Part shown: positions 10,701 through 22,880 of the stretch, piece by piece
Position numbering within the stretch: the stretch's first letter is position 1
Layout of the letters: each line of letters begins with the position of its first letter
Source: Campylorhamphus procurvoides
Lineage: Eukaryota; Chordata; Aves; Passeriformes; Dendrocolaptidae
DNA: 64,000 bases
Direction of reading: 5' to 3'
Assembly: GCA_013396655.1 (NCBI GenBank)
Contig: WBMV01008221.1
Location: 681,905-745,904 of the forward strand
Position numbers and translations under genes: made by a program
The notes under the pieces: model-generated
Told to the model about the DNA's origin: nothing
What the model saw: the letters and a program-made list of their open reading frames with translations, nothing else
Databases searched by the model: none

Positions 10701-13700
10701 TTTCTTTGTGATCTTCTAACGCCTTCTAGAATGAATGAAAGAATTTATGCTGTGAGAGAATGGGGAGTTTGAAATGTTTGAAAGGGAATCTGAAACCATG
10801 TGAAACCAGCTAATGTTTCAGATTTCATCAGAAACTCAAAACGCATCAGTGATTCTCCAGGTTTACAAACCATATGGTGAACCTGAGTCTGACTTTCAAT
10901 GACCATAGTCTGATTTATAGTTTTCCATGGCAATTGGTCAAAAACTGTGATTTTTCCCAGGCTTCAAAGAAAACTAGACAAGCTTAAGTGATTTGACTGA
11001 GAGTTGGGTTTAGTCTGAAGTCACCACTCAGAAGTTGACTGGAGGTTGGTGTTTCCATAGCTTCTAAACTACAAACCCACCTTATCCCTATGCTAAAAGT
11101 AAAATTGGCTGCTTTGGTGGTTAAATATTGTTAGAACCATCGGCTTCCTCTCTTTGTTTATCTTCTAAGCCCACTTGTGGAAGAACAGAAAAATCTCAAA
11201 TTTGTTTTTTGCTTTGTCAGTGTTTAACAAGAATAGAGCTCCAAGAGCCAAGCTCTGGACCAGTAGGAGTTAATTTAGCTTTGTTTCCGTTTCTGGGAAC
11301 TGGACAGCACATACTGGAGGGAATTTTTTTTAAAAAAACTTTTTTTTTTTCTTTGCCTAGCAAGGAGCAGGTCTCAAAGCACTTTACCTCACCCAAAATA
11401 GAGCACTGAGAGCTTTCTTCAAATACCACACACATCTTGAGCTCAGCAACCCAAGTCAGGACACAGTATCTGTTTATTGGGATAAATGAGAGTTGGGGAG
11501 GATTAGAAGGTGAATCAGATTGAGTTCTACAAGAGCATAAATGACTGTACAAGGCTTGAAAGGAGCGTGCTTTTTCCTATTTGGGTTGTTTTGGTTTGTT
11601 TGGTTTATTTTTGTTTGTTTGGGGTTTTTTTTGTTTTGGTTTTTTAGGTTTTTTTTCCCCTCAACAGTAAAGCAAGAGGGTTTTTTTGGTGCTTTTTTTT
11701 ATCCTTTCTCATTTTTTCCCCACCTTTAGTGAGATATTCTGTATAATCCTGGAGCTAAACACCATGCCTAAATGAAACAGGAAAAATGACTTTACTCAGC
11801 TGTATGTCCTTCCATGCTGCAGGTTGAATTTCTGCTCAAGCTAGTGATTTTAATGAATTTTAGATGGAAATTTTAAATAAATTATATAGGGGGAGTTTCA
11901 AAGGTTATTCTAATTTGGCATGTTTTGGTTTAGTTTAATTTAAAATTCAGACAGTGGGATGGACTTGAACTGAACAAACATTTTGTACAGCCAGTTCAGC
12001 TGCTGTATTTACTAAGGTTGTTGATGTTGTTGCTTGATTTCTGTAGTATTGAATGAACCATGATCTCCTATCTCAGTTTGAGGGGGCTTTTTGATCAAGA
12101 GGGCACATCAAGATTGCCATATTTAATTGAAACGTTTTGTGGATAGGATATAAGCTCTGTCATGTGCAATGTAATCAGATGTAATAATCTTCCATCATTA
12201 CAAAATCAGGCTCTTTTAGTGAAGTGTGCAATAAATAAGTGATAGGTAGCACTCTGGATTCATCAAAGGCAATGAGTAATTTTGTCCAGCTGAATTCTTC
12301 ATGATATTGTAGCTTAAGGTGTGGTCTTCAAAGATTGCTAGTTTGCAATATCCTGGAATGTGTTTTCACATCTGTTTCTCCCCAAAATAGGAGCATCTTT
12401 CTTTTGAAAAACACATCAGCAGTTAATCACATGTCTTTTGGGAGGTGTACGTAGTCTTTCTGCAGGCAGATGTGAGGAAGGTCTGCCTGAGTGGTGAGCT
12501 ACAAGCAGTATGACTGAGCAGATTTGAGCTAAAGCATCTTGCTCAGGATTGTTGCTGGGCCTGCTTCTTGTATCCTCTAGACAAGGAGGGGAGTGCACAG
12601 GAGCTGACCAGGGCTTGCAAAATGTGCTCCAGAGCTACCCCCAAAGAAGTAACCAAGCTCTAAAGCACCAGCAATTCAGCTATCCAATTATTGCTGTTAG
12701 GACAAACATCACTAATGGAGCACTGTGGGGATGGTTGTGACCTCCAAAGCCTGCTGGAGAAATTCTGTCTGGAAGTGATCAACCCTTCAGACCCAAGAAT
12801 AGGTATTCCTCTGTCTTAAGATAAACCAGAGTGTCATGCAAGAGGAACATGCAGGTTGTAGACACTCCAGGATATGCATAAAGCTGCTGGCATCTTCTCC
12901 TTGAGATGTACTCAAGTACTTCAGTACTCAATGGTACTGAATCTTTTCCTTCCTCCACTCCCACTCATCCAAAGATTTTCTTTCACATTTCTCTTCTCCA
13001 AAGGCCAGAGAGGAAAGGAGCTGCTGCTTGGTTGCATGGTGATCTTTTAGTTTATTTTGCTAATTATTTAAACTATCTTTATGGTTTCAGCAGCTCCCAA
13101 TAAGCATCACTTGCAAAAAACTGAGTTTTTTCTTATCCTCTGAATTTTATAGATAATCCAAGGGTCCTGAGCTTGATATTGCTAAAAACAGCAGTGTTTT
13201 AGTATAAAGAAACAGATGTTTGGCTCCAGAACATGGACACCACCTTCTAACAAAGGTGCTTCCCTAAACACAGATCCAAAGGTCAGGGGGTCTCTCCTTG
13301 CTTCCAGAGCTCTGGTGGACAAACATATCCTGAGGTAGTCGCATTTTCTGGCTCTATTATACACAGAATATTTGTTCGTTCTAAGAAGATTCAATATGGA
13401 ATGGTGTGACTCTGATAAGCTTGACAAAAAAAGAAGGCTCTTGTGTTTGCTGAAAGAACAAATATACTGGCTTTCACAGTAATATGAATCCAGCAGGAGA
13501 AAAAGGCGTAATTAATTGTGTTCGAGCCAGTTCAGAGCAAGAATGTAATGTCTCCCACATTTCCATCATTACTCTGCAGCCACTCAAAACTTGAGGGGGC
13601 TTCCCAAGAGCACCCTCAGGGATGTGGGAGTCCAAAATGTGGGTGTCAATTATGCACGCTTAAGTCAAATGAGTAGCTTGGCCTGACCTTGCTTTCAGCT

Positions 13701-16200
13701 GGCTTTGCTTAGAAACAAAACTCCTGTAAAACAGGAAAGTTTTCTGTCTTGAAGGGAGGAACATTTATTGAAAATAGCGACCTTCATAGCTCTTTATGGG
13801 TAGGACACTGTGAAATCTTTAATTGGTCTTGGATCTGTCTTTTCAAATCTGTCTTTTAAAATGTGAGTTTAACAGAGAGAAAGACCAGCCTGATTGGGCC
13901 AATGGATCAGGCTGCCATCATATTATCCCTGCAGGTTTTCAGGCACAGCATTGGAGAAAACAGTAAGTCAAAGAGTCAGCTGAAAATAGATATAGCATAC
14001 TATTACTGAGTTCTGATTCTCTGTGTGACAGACATTTTTGAGAGTTTTTATTGACTGATAACCGAGGAACATCTCCACATTCCCAATCAGGAAATCTAGT
14101 CTAAAATCACTGGCTATTTGGGCACCTAGGCTTGTTCATTGCCAGGGGAACAAAATGTACAAAATACATGGAAACAGAATTGGTTGAACAGGATGAATCA
14201 TTATTGCTTACTTAATAGGTGGCTCTTTGGCATCATTTTCTATTTAAATGCACTACAATTATAATTGGCTTGGGTAGTTGCAGTCTTTGAGTCAAACTCA
14301 TATTCCTTTTGATTTTTCTATTACAAACACTAGAAACATCCTCCTCACAAAACACTCCTGACTACATTTAATCTAGATTTAGTTTGGGATATTGATGGTC
14401 TCAAGACATTCAAATGTATTCAGAACTTGGTGTTCAAGTAGGTTTTGAGCACCATTTTGCAACTTATCATGAGCTGTATTTTTGTTCTCTGCTCACAGTA
14501 TTTCCTGTAATTCAACAAAGGCCTCGGTGGAAGGTTTGGAAATAGCTTAGGCAATATTGAAGTCCATTGTTTGAGGACTCTGAGTCAGTTTTTAACCAAG
14601 TGGGCCCACGGTTCTCTGTTCCTAGTAAAGTCTGTTCTCCACACCCCCAGAAAAAAAAATATTAACGCTGAGAATTCCTTCCCTGTGTTCCTGCAAGAGG
14701 AGAGACTTGCATAGCAAATTGACTTGTATCCACAAAAACAGTGTGGCAAGATACCATATGTGGTAATTGTATGCACTGTTCAAAATATTTTAAATGAACT
14801 TGTTCTTTCAAAGAAATAAGTTATGAAGTTAACTTTTCTATGTGTGTGAATAATTAAACTATTGTCACTACTCTAAATTATCATCTATTGTTAACTTACA
14901 TCATTAAATCTTGCTTCTTTACTAAAGAATAATGAAAAATACACTTAATTAACAGTTATTGCAAGCTTGAGGCCATTGATAACGCAGTTCTCAGACTGAA
15001 TTTCACAAGTGTGTTTTGTACTTGACTTGAAATTGCTGCTTTATTCTAAAGCCCTGCACAGTGATGTGGGCATAACAAATTTTGTATCACAAGAACGAAC
15101 TCCCTTAGTAAATTATGTCACTGTTGGTTAAGATTAGGTTGCTACAAGCAAACAACTCGAGTGTTATTTATTTTTTTTCCAGTGCTGAGGGAGGAGTTAT
15201 GGTGTGAGCCTACTGTTTTAGTTGCTTTTAGCAAATTTATGAAAGGCTTTTGCCGTGTGCCAAATCTGGCAAAATCCCACCCCCTTTGCCTCGCAGCTTC
15301 ACTGTGCCCATCCATCAGAAGATTTTGGGGGGTTCTGTAACAGTTCCCTGAGGAAAGTGACTCTGGTTCATTTCCTTGTTGTTTCGATTACAGAGGTGAT
15401 AGGGTTTTTTTCCTTGGATATTGTTAAAGAGGCTTGCCAGCACTGTAAAGAATGTGCTGCATTCTTCAGATGAAATAAGGCCAATCAGTGGAATAATGAG
15501 GAAAGTAATATCTCCCTAGAGAGTCTGATTGGGTTTTCATCAAATCAGCCAACCTTTTCCAGTCATTTACACCAACGTTCACTCCATGCAGGGTGTTATG
15601 CTGTCTCAGATTCTTCCCTCCTTTTAAATCCCTTGTGATTATTGCTGATAACTAAATAATTGGGATGAGGCAAATTTATGTATATTGTATATGTTCTTCT
15701 TTTAAAAATTAATTATTTTGCTCTTATTTTTTCACATATATTTTAAACAACTCTGCTACCCTGGAAGCTATTCCAAAGAAGAGAGGGACATGCAAAACTG
15801 GAAGATTTATTCCTTTGTGACACTGAATGTCCTTTTATTTTAATATGTGGGGTAGTCTCCTCTGAATGGAAGGTTGCCTACTGCTAAGACTACAATCCCA
15901 TGACAAGATGCCCAATTCTTGTTGTTAATTAGAGCTTGACACATTTATTTTTATTTATTCATTAATTTGCCTTTCCAAGATAAACCTCTAAAATGAGCCA
16001 TTTAATTTATTGGGGAGTGTGGAGAACAATAGTTACCATGATCTTCCCTTCTTTCATGTTCTTTTCTCTGTCAAGAGCAAAGCATTACATGCATGAGGAA
16101 CATCTAGCTACTGAAACAGAAACACTCCTCTTTCGCTCACACAGAATTCAAACTAAGGATAGGAATACCTTCTGCAGGTGGTTTCTTGCTGTAGCTACAG
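10701..16200. other. Unique noncoding DNA
   Basis: No gene is recognised. The longest open frame is about 111 codons (11217-11552, minus) and is crossed by a frame on the other strand. Low-complexity T/G-rich sequence occupies 11572-11718. The stretch 13500-13700 keeps some CpGs and a GTAATTAATTG word. The region around 14820-15000 is very AT-rich. Nothing gives a firm functional call. Confidence 0.65.
11572..11718. repeat. T/G-rich low-complexity sequence
   Basis: About 90 bases of T runs broken by G (TTTG and GGTTTT words, 11572-11660), then further T runs to 11718. The open frame across it (11541-11729) is just Phe/Leu/Trp-rich translation of low-complexity DNA and is not a gene. Confidence 0.8.
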
Positions 16201-16241
16201 ACATCAATAATCTGTTTGAAAAATATAAAGATTGCAGCTTT

Positions 16242-16290
16242 GGCCAGATCCTCCCACGGTGTAAATCAGCTTGGTTCCACTGACACCAGT
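16242..16290. mobile_element. Remnant of an ancient amniote interspersed repeat
   Basis: The text GGCCAGATCCTC...GGTGTAAATCAGC...TTCCACTGACACCAG closely follows a repeat I recall as common in turtle, crocodile and bird genomes. In that repeat, GGCCAGATCCTC and GTGTAAATCAGC form one arm of a long palindrome. Only about 50 bases are recognisable here and the second arm is missing or decayed. Naming it as a palindromic nonautonomous DNA transposon rests on memory of the family and was not checked against a library. Confidence 0.5.
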
Positions 16291-16299
16291 AGCTGTCAC

Positions 16300-16899
16300 C
16301 CAGCATGAGCCCCTTCGGATACACATGGCAAGTTATTGTCTCACCAGGGCTACTGCTCATACATCACTAAGTAGCCCTTTCCTGTGAATCCAGTAGCTCT
16401 TTGTCATCAAATGAGAAATAAGCAGGAGCACAAAAGATGCAGAGTACTGCAGAGCTGTGCTATTTCAGTGTGTTTGCAGACTAAATGTTGCAGTCAGCCT
16501 GTGCTGGCAGCTGCATACATGACTATGCAGTACCTCAAATAAGGGGGGGTTCTGATTCCCGGCTGTGCAGGGTCGTGCTCTGTTCTGGAGCCCAGACTCA
16601 AAGAGAGCTGGTCTCCTGTCCAAGTTATCTTCCTTCAGTGGCTGGGAGATTGAGAAACAGTGCAGCTTCGTTATACACGAACACATTTATGGCATCTTTG
16701 ACAAGCTCCTGGACCACATCAGCCATGATCTGATTACATCACTAAAATTAATGTGGTCTTTGGATGTTTTACACAACAATCTGGGAGGCATTTATTTCCT
16801 GCACTTGGAGGGGGGGACATGTTTAGCATGTGAAAGTTTTCAAAATTAACTGAGTTCCATTCACACCAGTCCTCCCACACCGCTCAGCAAATGATTCAA
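16300..16899. other. Unique noncoding DNA
   Basis: Open frames of 70-94 codons overlap on both strands around 16465-16849, with no recognisable domain and no consistent splice structure. No repeat is recognised. Confidence 0.6.
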
Positions 16900-17130
16900 A
16901 GCCTTCAGCGTGATTTCATCTGTGCAGACTCTAATCCACTTACTTAATGAAATACATAATTAACATATTATAATTGCAGTAAAGATGGTTTTGACAGAAA
17001 TCATTTCCCGTATCTAATACCGTGGTAATTTAATCTGTTCCCCACTCCCTAACACGACCCTCCGTGATTAAGTTTCATAAGAATTTTTTTGATTGATTGA
17101 TTCATCTGACGTGCCTGGGCCCTGCTAAAG
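16900..17130. promoter_or_regulatory. Candidate conserved noncoding block
   Basis: A unique stretch with CATAATTAAC, GGTAATTTAATC and GTGATTAAG words, several retained CpGs (AGCGTG, CCCGTA, ACCGTGG, CACGAC, CCGTGA), and a GATTGATTGATT run at 17091-17103 that contains overlapping TGATTGAT words. TGATTGAT is the known PBX-HOX composite core. Function is inferred from composition only. Confidence 0.27.
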
Positions 17131-18480
17131 GAGTGTCTGTCAGTTTACAGAGCTACGTGATGTTGTGGCAGATGGTTGTGGAGAGGCTCTTTGCGCTGTC
17201 TCCCTGTGTGGTCTTTTTTTTTTTTCCTCCCCCCTAAATGTCCTGATAATCCAAATACAGCAACCCTGATCCACTAAATCGCTATGTGTTTTTATATGCT
17301 GTCTTTTAGTTGTGTGTATAGTTATTAAACTAGGGAAGGCAGGATGTGTTAAACTAGGAGGTCTAAATCCTAATGCTGTCATTCACTTCCACAATAAAAC
17401 AACCCACACAGATACTTTCTATTTGATTTTTCTTTCTGTTTGTTTTCAACACAATCTCTCTAGTCTGTCATTCACTCTCAGGCAGTTACTTGAGTTAAAA
17501 GGGCCAGCCAGCCAAGTTATACAGACCTTCTCAGTTAAATATCACTTGTTACCTGCAGGAATATATGGGGAACATTATCAACCACTCGCTTTTCAAGTCA
17601 GACTCAAACGGCTGCGCTCTTGATATGGGTCATGACTCATGAGATAATATCCAGCAAAAGGTCTGTGGCAAATGATTACTTCCTTTTCATAGACTGAAAC
17701 CCTATAATTTTTTTAATGCTGTCAGTCTCCAGGAAAATGTGTCCTAGTGACATTGTGAAAAAAACAAACCCCAATGGGAGGGATGCTGTATGTCTTCCTC
17801 TGAGACAAACCAAACCCTTCGGAAACACGAAACATCCTCCCCTCACCTTCATTCCTGCCCTTTACACTACCCTGTGCTCCAATATACCTTTTTCCATCTC
17901 TTTGTTTCTCCTGTGGTAGGAGCTCAGCCAATACTGCTCACCCCTGTACTGTGTTTGCCTTTGTCAGTGCCTTGCATGCAGCTAGCCAGGTCTCCAGCAT
18001 CTCCAGGGAAAAGCAAGTAACTGTGTTTGGGACATATGATAGAAAGACAAAGATATGTACCTGTCAAGTCATCCAGTCATTGTCAGAGCTTGCTAAAGCA
18101 GGCCATTCTATTGCAGGTTTGGGTGTTGGTGCCTGCAAATTTTGTTATCCACTGCTGGGAGGTTCCCTGACACCCTGTGCAGCACCAGCAGCAATATTAG
18201 TTCCTTGTGGCTTGATTTTATTCACAAAATGGGCAGCACAATAAAGACATACCACATGTGAAGAGCACGGGGCTGTAGTGTCTGTGTGTCTGGGCCTTCT
18301 GTGACCAGGCAGGAGGGACAGACAAATTGTTATGTGTGAGCTGGTTCGCCCCAGGGCCAAGGTAGGCATGGATTTAATGGCAATAATCAAACCTCTCTTC
18401 ATAGCCAGGATGCACCAGCACTGCCATCCAAGCAGTGAGGCAGTCCCTTAGGGGCACATTTTGCCCAGTAGTTGTGTTAG
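17131..18480. other. Unique noncoding DNA
   Basis: A polypyrimidine tract (T12 followed by CCTCCCCCC) lies at 17212-17234. Open frames of 67-103 codons overlap in several frames between 17140 and 18402. The plus frame 17951-18244 ends just before an AATAAA word, but shows no recognisable domain. No gene is called. Confidence 0.6.
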
Positions 18481-18495
18481 TTTCTGCCACCAGTT

Positions 18496-18560
18496 GGTAC
18501 CAGGCAGTGTGGCACTGGGAGCATGTGGTACTGGGAGCAGTGTGGCACCAGGAACAGCAT
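18496..18560. repeat. Short minisatellite, four 15-17 bp units
   Basis: Four imperfect units follow one another: 18496-18510, 18511-18526, 18527-18543 and 18544-18560. Each has the form GG(T/C)AC(C/T)(A/G)GG...CA(G)TGT. The array is GC-richer than its surroundings. It looks like a local slippage-type expansion, not a mobile element. Confidence 0.7.
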
Positions 18561-20668
18561 TGCAGCCAATTCCCAGTCCACTAGTATGCAGGATGCCCAC
18601 ATCAGTGGTTTATGGCTTGTAAGAACTGAGGTATGCTGCAGGCTCAGAGACCACAGTCAGCTTCTGTGTGCTGTCATGCCCCAGCTGCTGGAAATGTTTT
18701 GAGTAGCAGTCCCTTGGCTCTGTTGGTCAAAAGGTGGATGAAGGTGGTGAAGTTATGAACAGTGAGCAAATCTTTGCTTCCTGTCAGCCTGAGTCTCAAT
18801 TTTTTTTGCTCTCCTGTAACTGCAAATAGTCTCAAAGGATCTGGTGGGCAATGCTGCTTTTATGTCACAGGGCAGAGACCTTGGTTTTACAAAAAATTGA
18901 TGGGCTTGGTTGCAAATTACAGCATTCATTCCGTTTTACACCTGAAATGTGTGAGTGGGTGTACTCACTGACAAGGAGGGTAGAGATAGTAGAAAATAAC
19001 AGAAAATAATTTACAGCCTGTCTTGGCTTTGCTTTGCTTTGTTGTTGCACTGGATAATAAGTCAAAGGTGACCTAGGCTCCAGCCTCTGTGATGGTGGTA
19101 ATGCACCAAAGGGACTGGAGGCAGAGCTGCCTCACCTGTTCCACTGCCTCACGTCCTTCTGAGCATTAGTTCTTAGGCAAGTGCTTCTGACAGAAGCCTC
19201 TGTTCATGAAAGGCTCAGTCTTCTTCCTAGTGGGAGGAGCATGAATCATTTTTGGTGATGTGAAGCTGCTTTTAATTGCGTCATCTTTCATAAACTGAGT
19301 TGTCCCAGTGATTCACAACCTACTGGGTTTGTGAGGTTTTGTCAGGTGGTATGAAATACAGTATATCCTTCATTTCAGCAGTGTTTTTAACACTAATAGG
19401 GGCTTAGGTGCCCAATTTCTGTTGATGAGCTGATGCATTAGTTATGGTTTATTTGCCTACCAGTTCTCACTGACCTATATGGTAATGGTGTGTTTGCATA
19501 AAAAGTTATGCCAACATTATCCTACAGTAAGCAGAGGCTTTCCATGGTGCATCTAAATCTGCCTTTCCTCCCAGTGACAGATTGTAAGGGCTCTTATCAA
19601 CAAAAGCTCTGCTTTTCCCATTGAGTTGCGAAACACTTACCTGGGAACATCTTGAGCACAGAATGTGAGACGAATTAAGAGGCATTTATGTAAACGGAGG
19701 ACAGATATTTTGAAACAGAAAATGAATTCATATGGTCAGTTTTTTTAAGTACTGGCACAAAATCAGAAGTGTGGACAGTATATCCTCCTGCCCCAGCCCC
19801 ATAGCCAAACCCATACTGAGTTCAAGGAGGCCACTCAAAAGGATGCACACCAGCTCCTACATCTGAGTCAGTGAACTCATTGAACTTGACTGAAATTCCT
19901 GTCGGAGCATTTTCTTTCTCCTATGAGTGTGAAGGGAGGGGGAGGCTCCTTTGTGAGTGGCAAGTGTACATGAACACCACCACATCAACTGCCAATATGT
20001 TATGAGGCCTTGGTAACAATCTGGAGTCTCTGGGGAGCTCTGCTGCAGTTCAAGTGAGTATCAGACAGAGAGAAAACAATTTCTGGTGCCAATAATGCAG
20101 CACAGATGAAAAATGTTTTAATATTTGAAGCTGCTTTATGGCAGAAGCAATGACAGTGATGGAGTCAATGTCAGCTTTTTTCCTTTAAATGTCATCTTTC
20201 GTCTATGAGTTTTTTCTGCTCTGGAGGCATGCAAGCCTGATGCTGACTGTTTGCAACCATTGATCATTGATTTTATTCTAAATGGAAAGCTTGCCAGAAG
20301 ACTAGAAATTCTGGAATTTATTAGGATTTCTCTAAGAGGCACTTTAGCTCAACAGTTCTCATTACTGTCTTTACAATGTTACTTATTTTTCTTTTTATGT
20401 CATATGATTTGTAAAGGGTTAGTACTCAGAGAACAATATACGATTAAACCATTGTGCATGCTGGAGTTGCAAGCTTAGAGGGGAAAAAAGGATTCTAAGG
20501 AAGGCTAAGCACATATCTGAGGGTTAAACAACAACTAATGTCTTTTCAGAACCAAAAGCTCTATTTTGAAATCTGTGAACATGATTTTTATTAAACAGCA
20601 GTTTTGGTTAAATAAGGTCACTCTTAAAATTAATAACTTTTAAATACATAAATGAAAGGGGTAACCCA
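18561..20668. other. Unique noncoding DNA
   Basis: No gene is recognised; open frames stay below about 75 codons. A (CTTTG)3 microsatellite lies at 19027-19041. The stretch 20560-20660 just before the hairpin is AT-rich. Nothing else stands out. Confidence 0.6.
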
Positions 20669-20734
20669 TCTTTATATTCTGACATTTTGTGCATAAACAA
20701 CGTACTGTATGCACCAAATGTCAGAATATAATGA
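20669..20734. other. Near-perfect 23-bp hairpin with 12-nt loop
   Basis: The left arm (20673-20695) and right arm (20708-20730) are reverse complements at 22 of 23 positions. The arms carry TATATTCTGACATTT and its complement, and the loop is 12 bases (20696-20707). Pairing extends a few bases outward to 20669/20734 with one mismatch. The transcript from either strand would fold into a roughly 66-nt stem-loop of pre-microRNA size. Alternatives are a tiny palindromic transposon (the arm ends contain TA, the mariner-type target) or a local inversion-duplication. I do not recognise it as a known microRNA. The structure itself is certain; its meaning is not. Confidence 0.85.
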
Positions 20735-22364
20735 AAGTTTGTCCTGTTAAACTAATACTACTGATGGGCAAAAATGTCTTGAACTCTAAAAGCTCTTCAA
20801 TGTATTTATTTACAGTGACATTATTCTGAACATGCCAGCTAGGAGTGCTTTAAGGCTTTATTACCTATTAACATTTAACATATTTGTGTACTTATGTATA
20901 AGTGATTATTCTTCATTTGGTTAAAAAGAATCCATTTACGATTATACAGTAGGCTAAATGTTTTCAGTTTGTGATATGTTTCCATTGGCACAAGACTAGT
21001 TCAAGCAGGTATGTTAGCTCTTGGCTGACATGCCTGACATTCAAGCTTTATTATGGAGCAGTGTACCCAGGGAATGTGAATTATAGTGAGTATCAGCCTT
21101 GGCCTGCTGAAAGCATCATTCAGCCTAGTTGATTATGGAATTTGCTCTGGAGTTTGGGTCTACAGATCCATCTACTGAACTGATGCTGTTTATTTGTTTA
21201 GTCACAAATATGTCTCAGGCCAGACAAAGGGAAAATCATAGTGGCAAACAGGCTGGTTGGGTAGCAATGACCAGTGAAAAGCAAAATCTTTCAGGGTAAA
21301 AAGCCAGTAGTAAAGTTTATTGCCACTGTTTAGATAAAGCTAATTCTGGCAAACCCTTTAATAAACCATCAAGTGCAGCACTTGAAATATAAGAGAAAAC
21401 TTTCTGGAAAATAAAATGACCATCTGCAATGTCCCCTTAGATGCTGTAAATGGAGTTTCTGGTGTAGTGGGGTCTGTTGTACCCCATTGATCAAATTACT
21501 TTTAATGTTTATAGTAATGGACTGTCTTGATTTCCAGTGCCACATTTAATAATGCAATGGTTATATTGTAACCAGGGTGGAGGAGCAGCAGAATATTGTC
21601 TGCTTGGCTCAACACCATTTTTTCTGCACTGGGCACATTCCCACATACTCATTCCCATACTTGTTAACAGGAGTGTTTCTGTGTCTGCAGCAGGGAAGCT
21701 CAGGTAATAAAAATGGCATATTTTCTCTTTACTGTTGGATAACCTACATTTACTTCTGCGTAGATTGCCACCAAAAGGGCTTGTTTAGAGCTGTTCTATA
21801 CCCAATGATCTGTTATTTCTGGCAAGGTTTTAAAGATTCTCTAAAGACATGAAACTCTTTGGCTAGGTGAATAGTTGGGAAATACTGAATACTATCCAAC
21901 ATCTATTTCTTGAGAGTACCATATAAAAGTCACTGCTTCTAGGAATATCTATATCCATAGAGTGCAGCACCATTTGCATGAACCATTTGTGCACTTTTGG
22001 CAGTTGAATCTTCAGAGATCCTCCATCAAGCAATCCTACATTTTAAAATCCTAAAGAACATTTGTTAAATAACTATGAATTTACCCTAATAGGAACAGCT
22101 GGAAGCTTATCTGACAGTTTTGATATCTGTTTGTGAACCAGGGAATCCTAAAAAGATGTTTAAATATGAAGTGGTGACAGTGTCTTATGCTCCTGTGGAG
22201 TAAAGATCCTCCTTATCATTGTTAATTTGTGTTCTAGCAGAATCTAGAAGATGCAGTGGATTTAAGGGTCCCATTGTGTCAGTGTTGCACGTATACATTA
22301 CAGATATTTCTTGCACTTAGGAACTTGGTTTCAAAAGAATGGGAAAGCACAGGCAGAAATGGGA
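20735..22364. other. Unique noncoding DNA
   Basis: AT-rich sequence with no gene recognised. The longest open frame (21577-21852, plus, 91 codons) has no identifiable domain. No repeat is recognised before the CR1 insertion. Confidence 0.6.
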
Positions 22365-22880
22365 AATCATGGAATCATAGAACAGCCTGGGTTGGAAGGG
22401 ATTTTAGATCTCTAGTTCCAACCACCTTGTCATGGGCAGGGACTATCCTGGGTTGCTCCAAGCCCCGACCAACCCGGCCTTGGACTCTTCCAGGGATGAG
22501 GAGCCACAGCCTCTCTGGGCAACCTGTTGCAGTGCTTCTCTCACAGAAAAGAATTTCTTCCTAATATCCAATCCAAACCTACTCTTTCAGTCTGAAGCCA
22601 TTCCACCTTGTCCTGTCACTCCAGGCCCTCATAAATACTCTCTCTCCATCTTCCTTCAGGCACTGAAAAGCCACAATTAGGGCATCCCAAAGCCTTCTCT
22701 TTTCCAGGATGAACTATCCCAATTCTCTCAGTCTATCCCTATAGCAGAGCTGCTCTGCCCCTCTGATCATCTTGGTGCCTTCCCTGGACTCACTCCAACA
22801 GCTCCATCTCCTTCCTATACTGGCCCCCAGAACTGAAGGCAGCTCTGCAGGTGGGGTCTCACCTGAGGGGGCAGAGGGGC
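22365..22880 (-). mobile_element. CR1 LINE, 5'-truncated 3' fragment
   Basis: The plus strand starts with AATCATGGAATCATAGAA, the reverse complement of the CR1 3' terminal repeat. It continues through GGTTGGAAGGGATTTTAGAT, CATGGGCAGGGAC, GGTTGCTCCAAGCCCCG and CTCTGGGCAACCTGTTGCAG to about 22880. The element therefore lies on the minus strand with its 3' end at low coordinates. About 516 bp remain: the 3' UTR and probably the last part of the reverse-transcriptase ORF. The 5' end is missing, as in most avian CR1 copies. Plus-strand open frames here (22256-22564, 22432-22680) are antisense to the element and not genes. It is an inactive fossil. Confidence 0.95.

Noticed and set aside
17951..18244. 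97-codon frame followed by AATAAA, considered as a 3' terminal exon
   Set aside because: The AATAAA word is common in AT-rich DNA, there is no clear acceptor and no recognisable protein.
18496..18560. Direct repeats considered as a CRISPR-like array
   Set aside because: Units are contiguous without spacers and the genome is a vertebrate; it is a minisatellite.
22256..22680. Plus-strand open frames over 22.3-22.7 kb
   Set aside because: They read the antisense strand of a CR1 LINE and are artefacts of that repeat.
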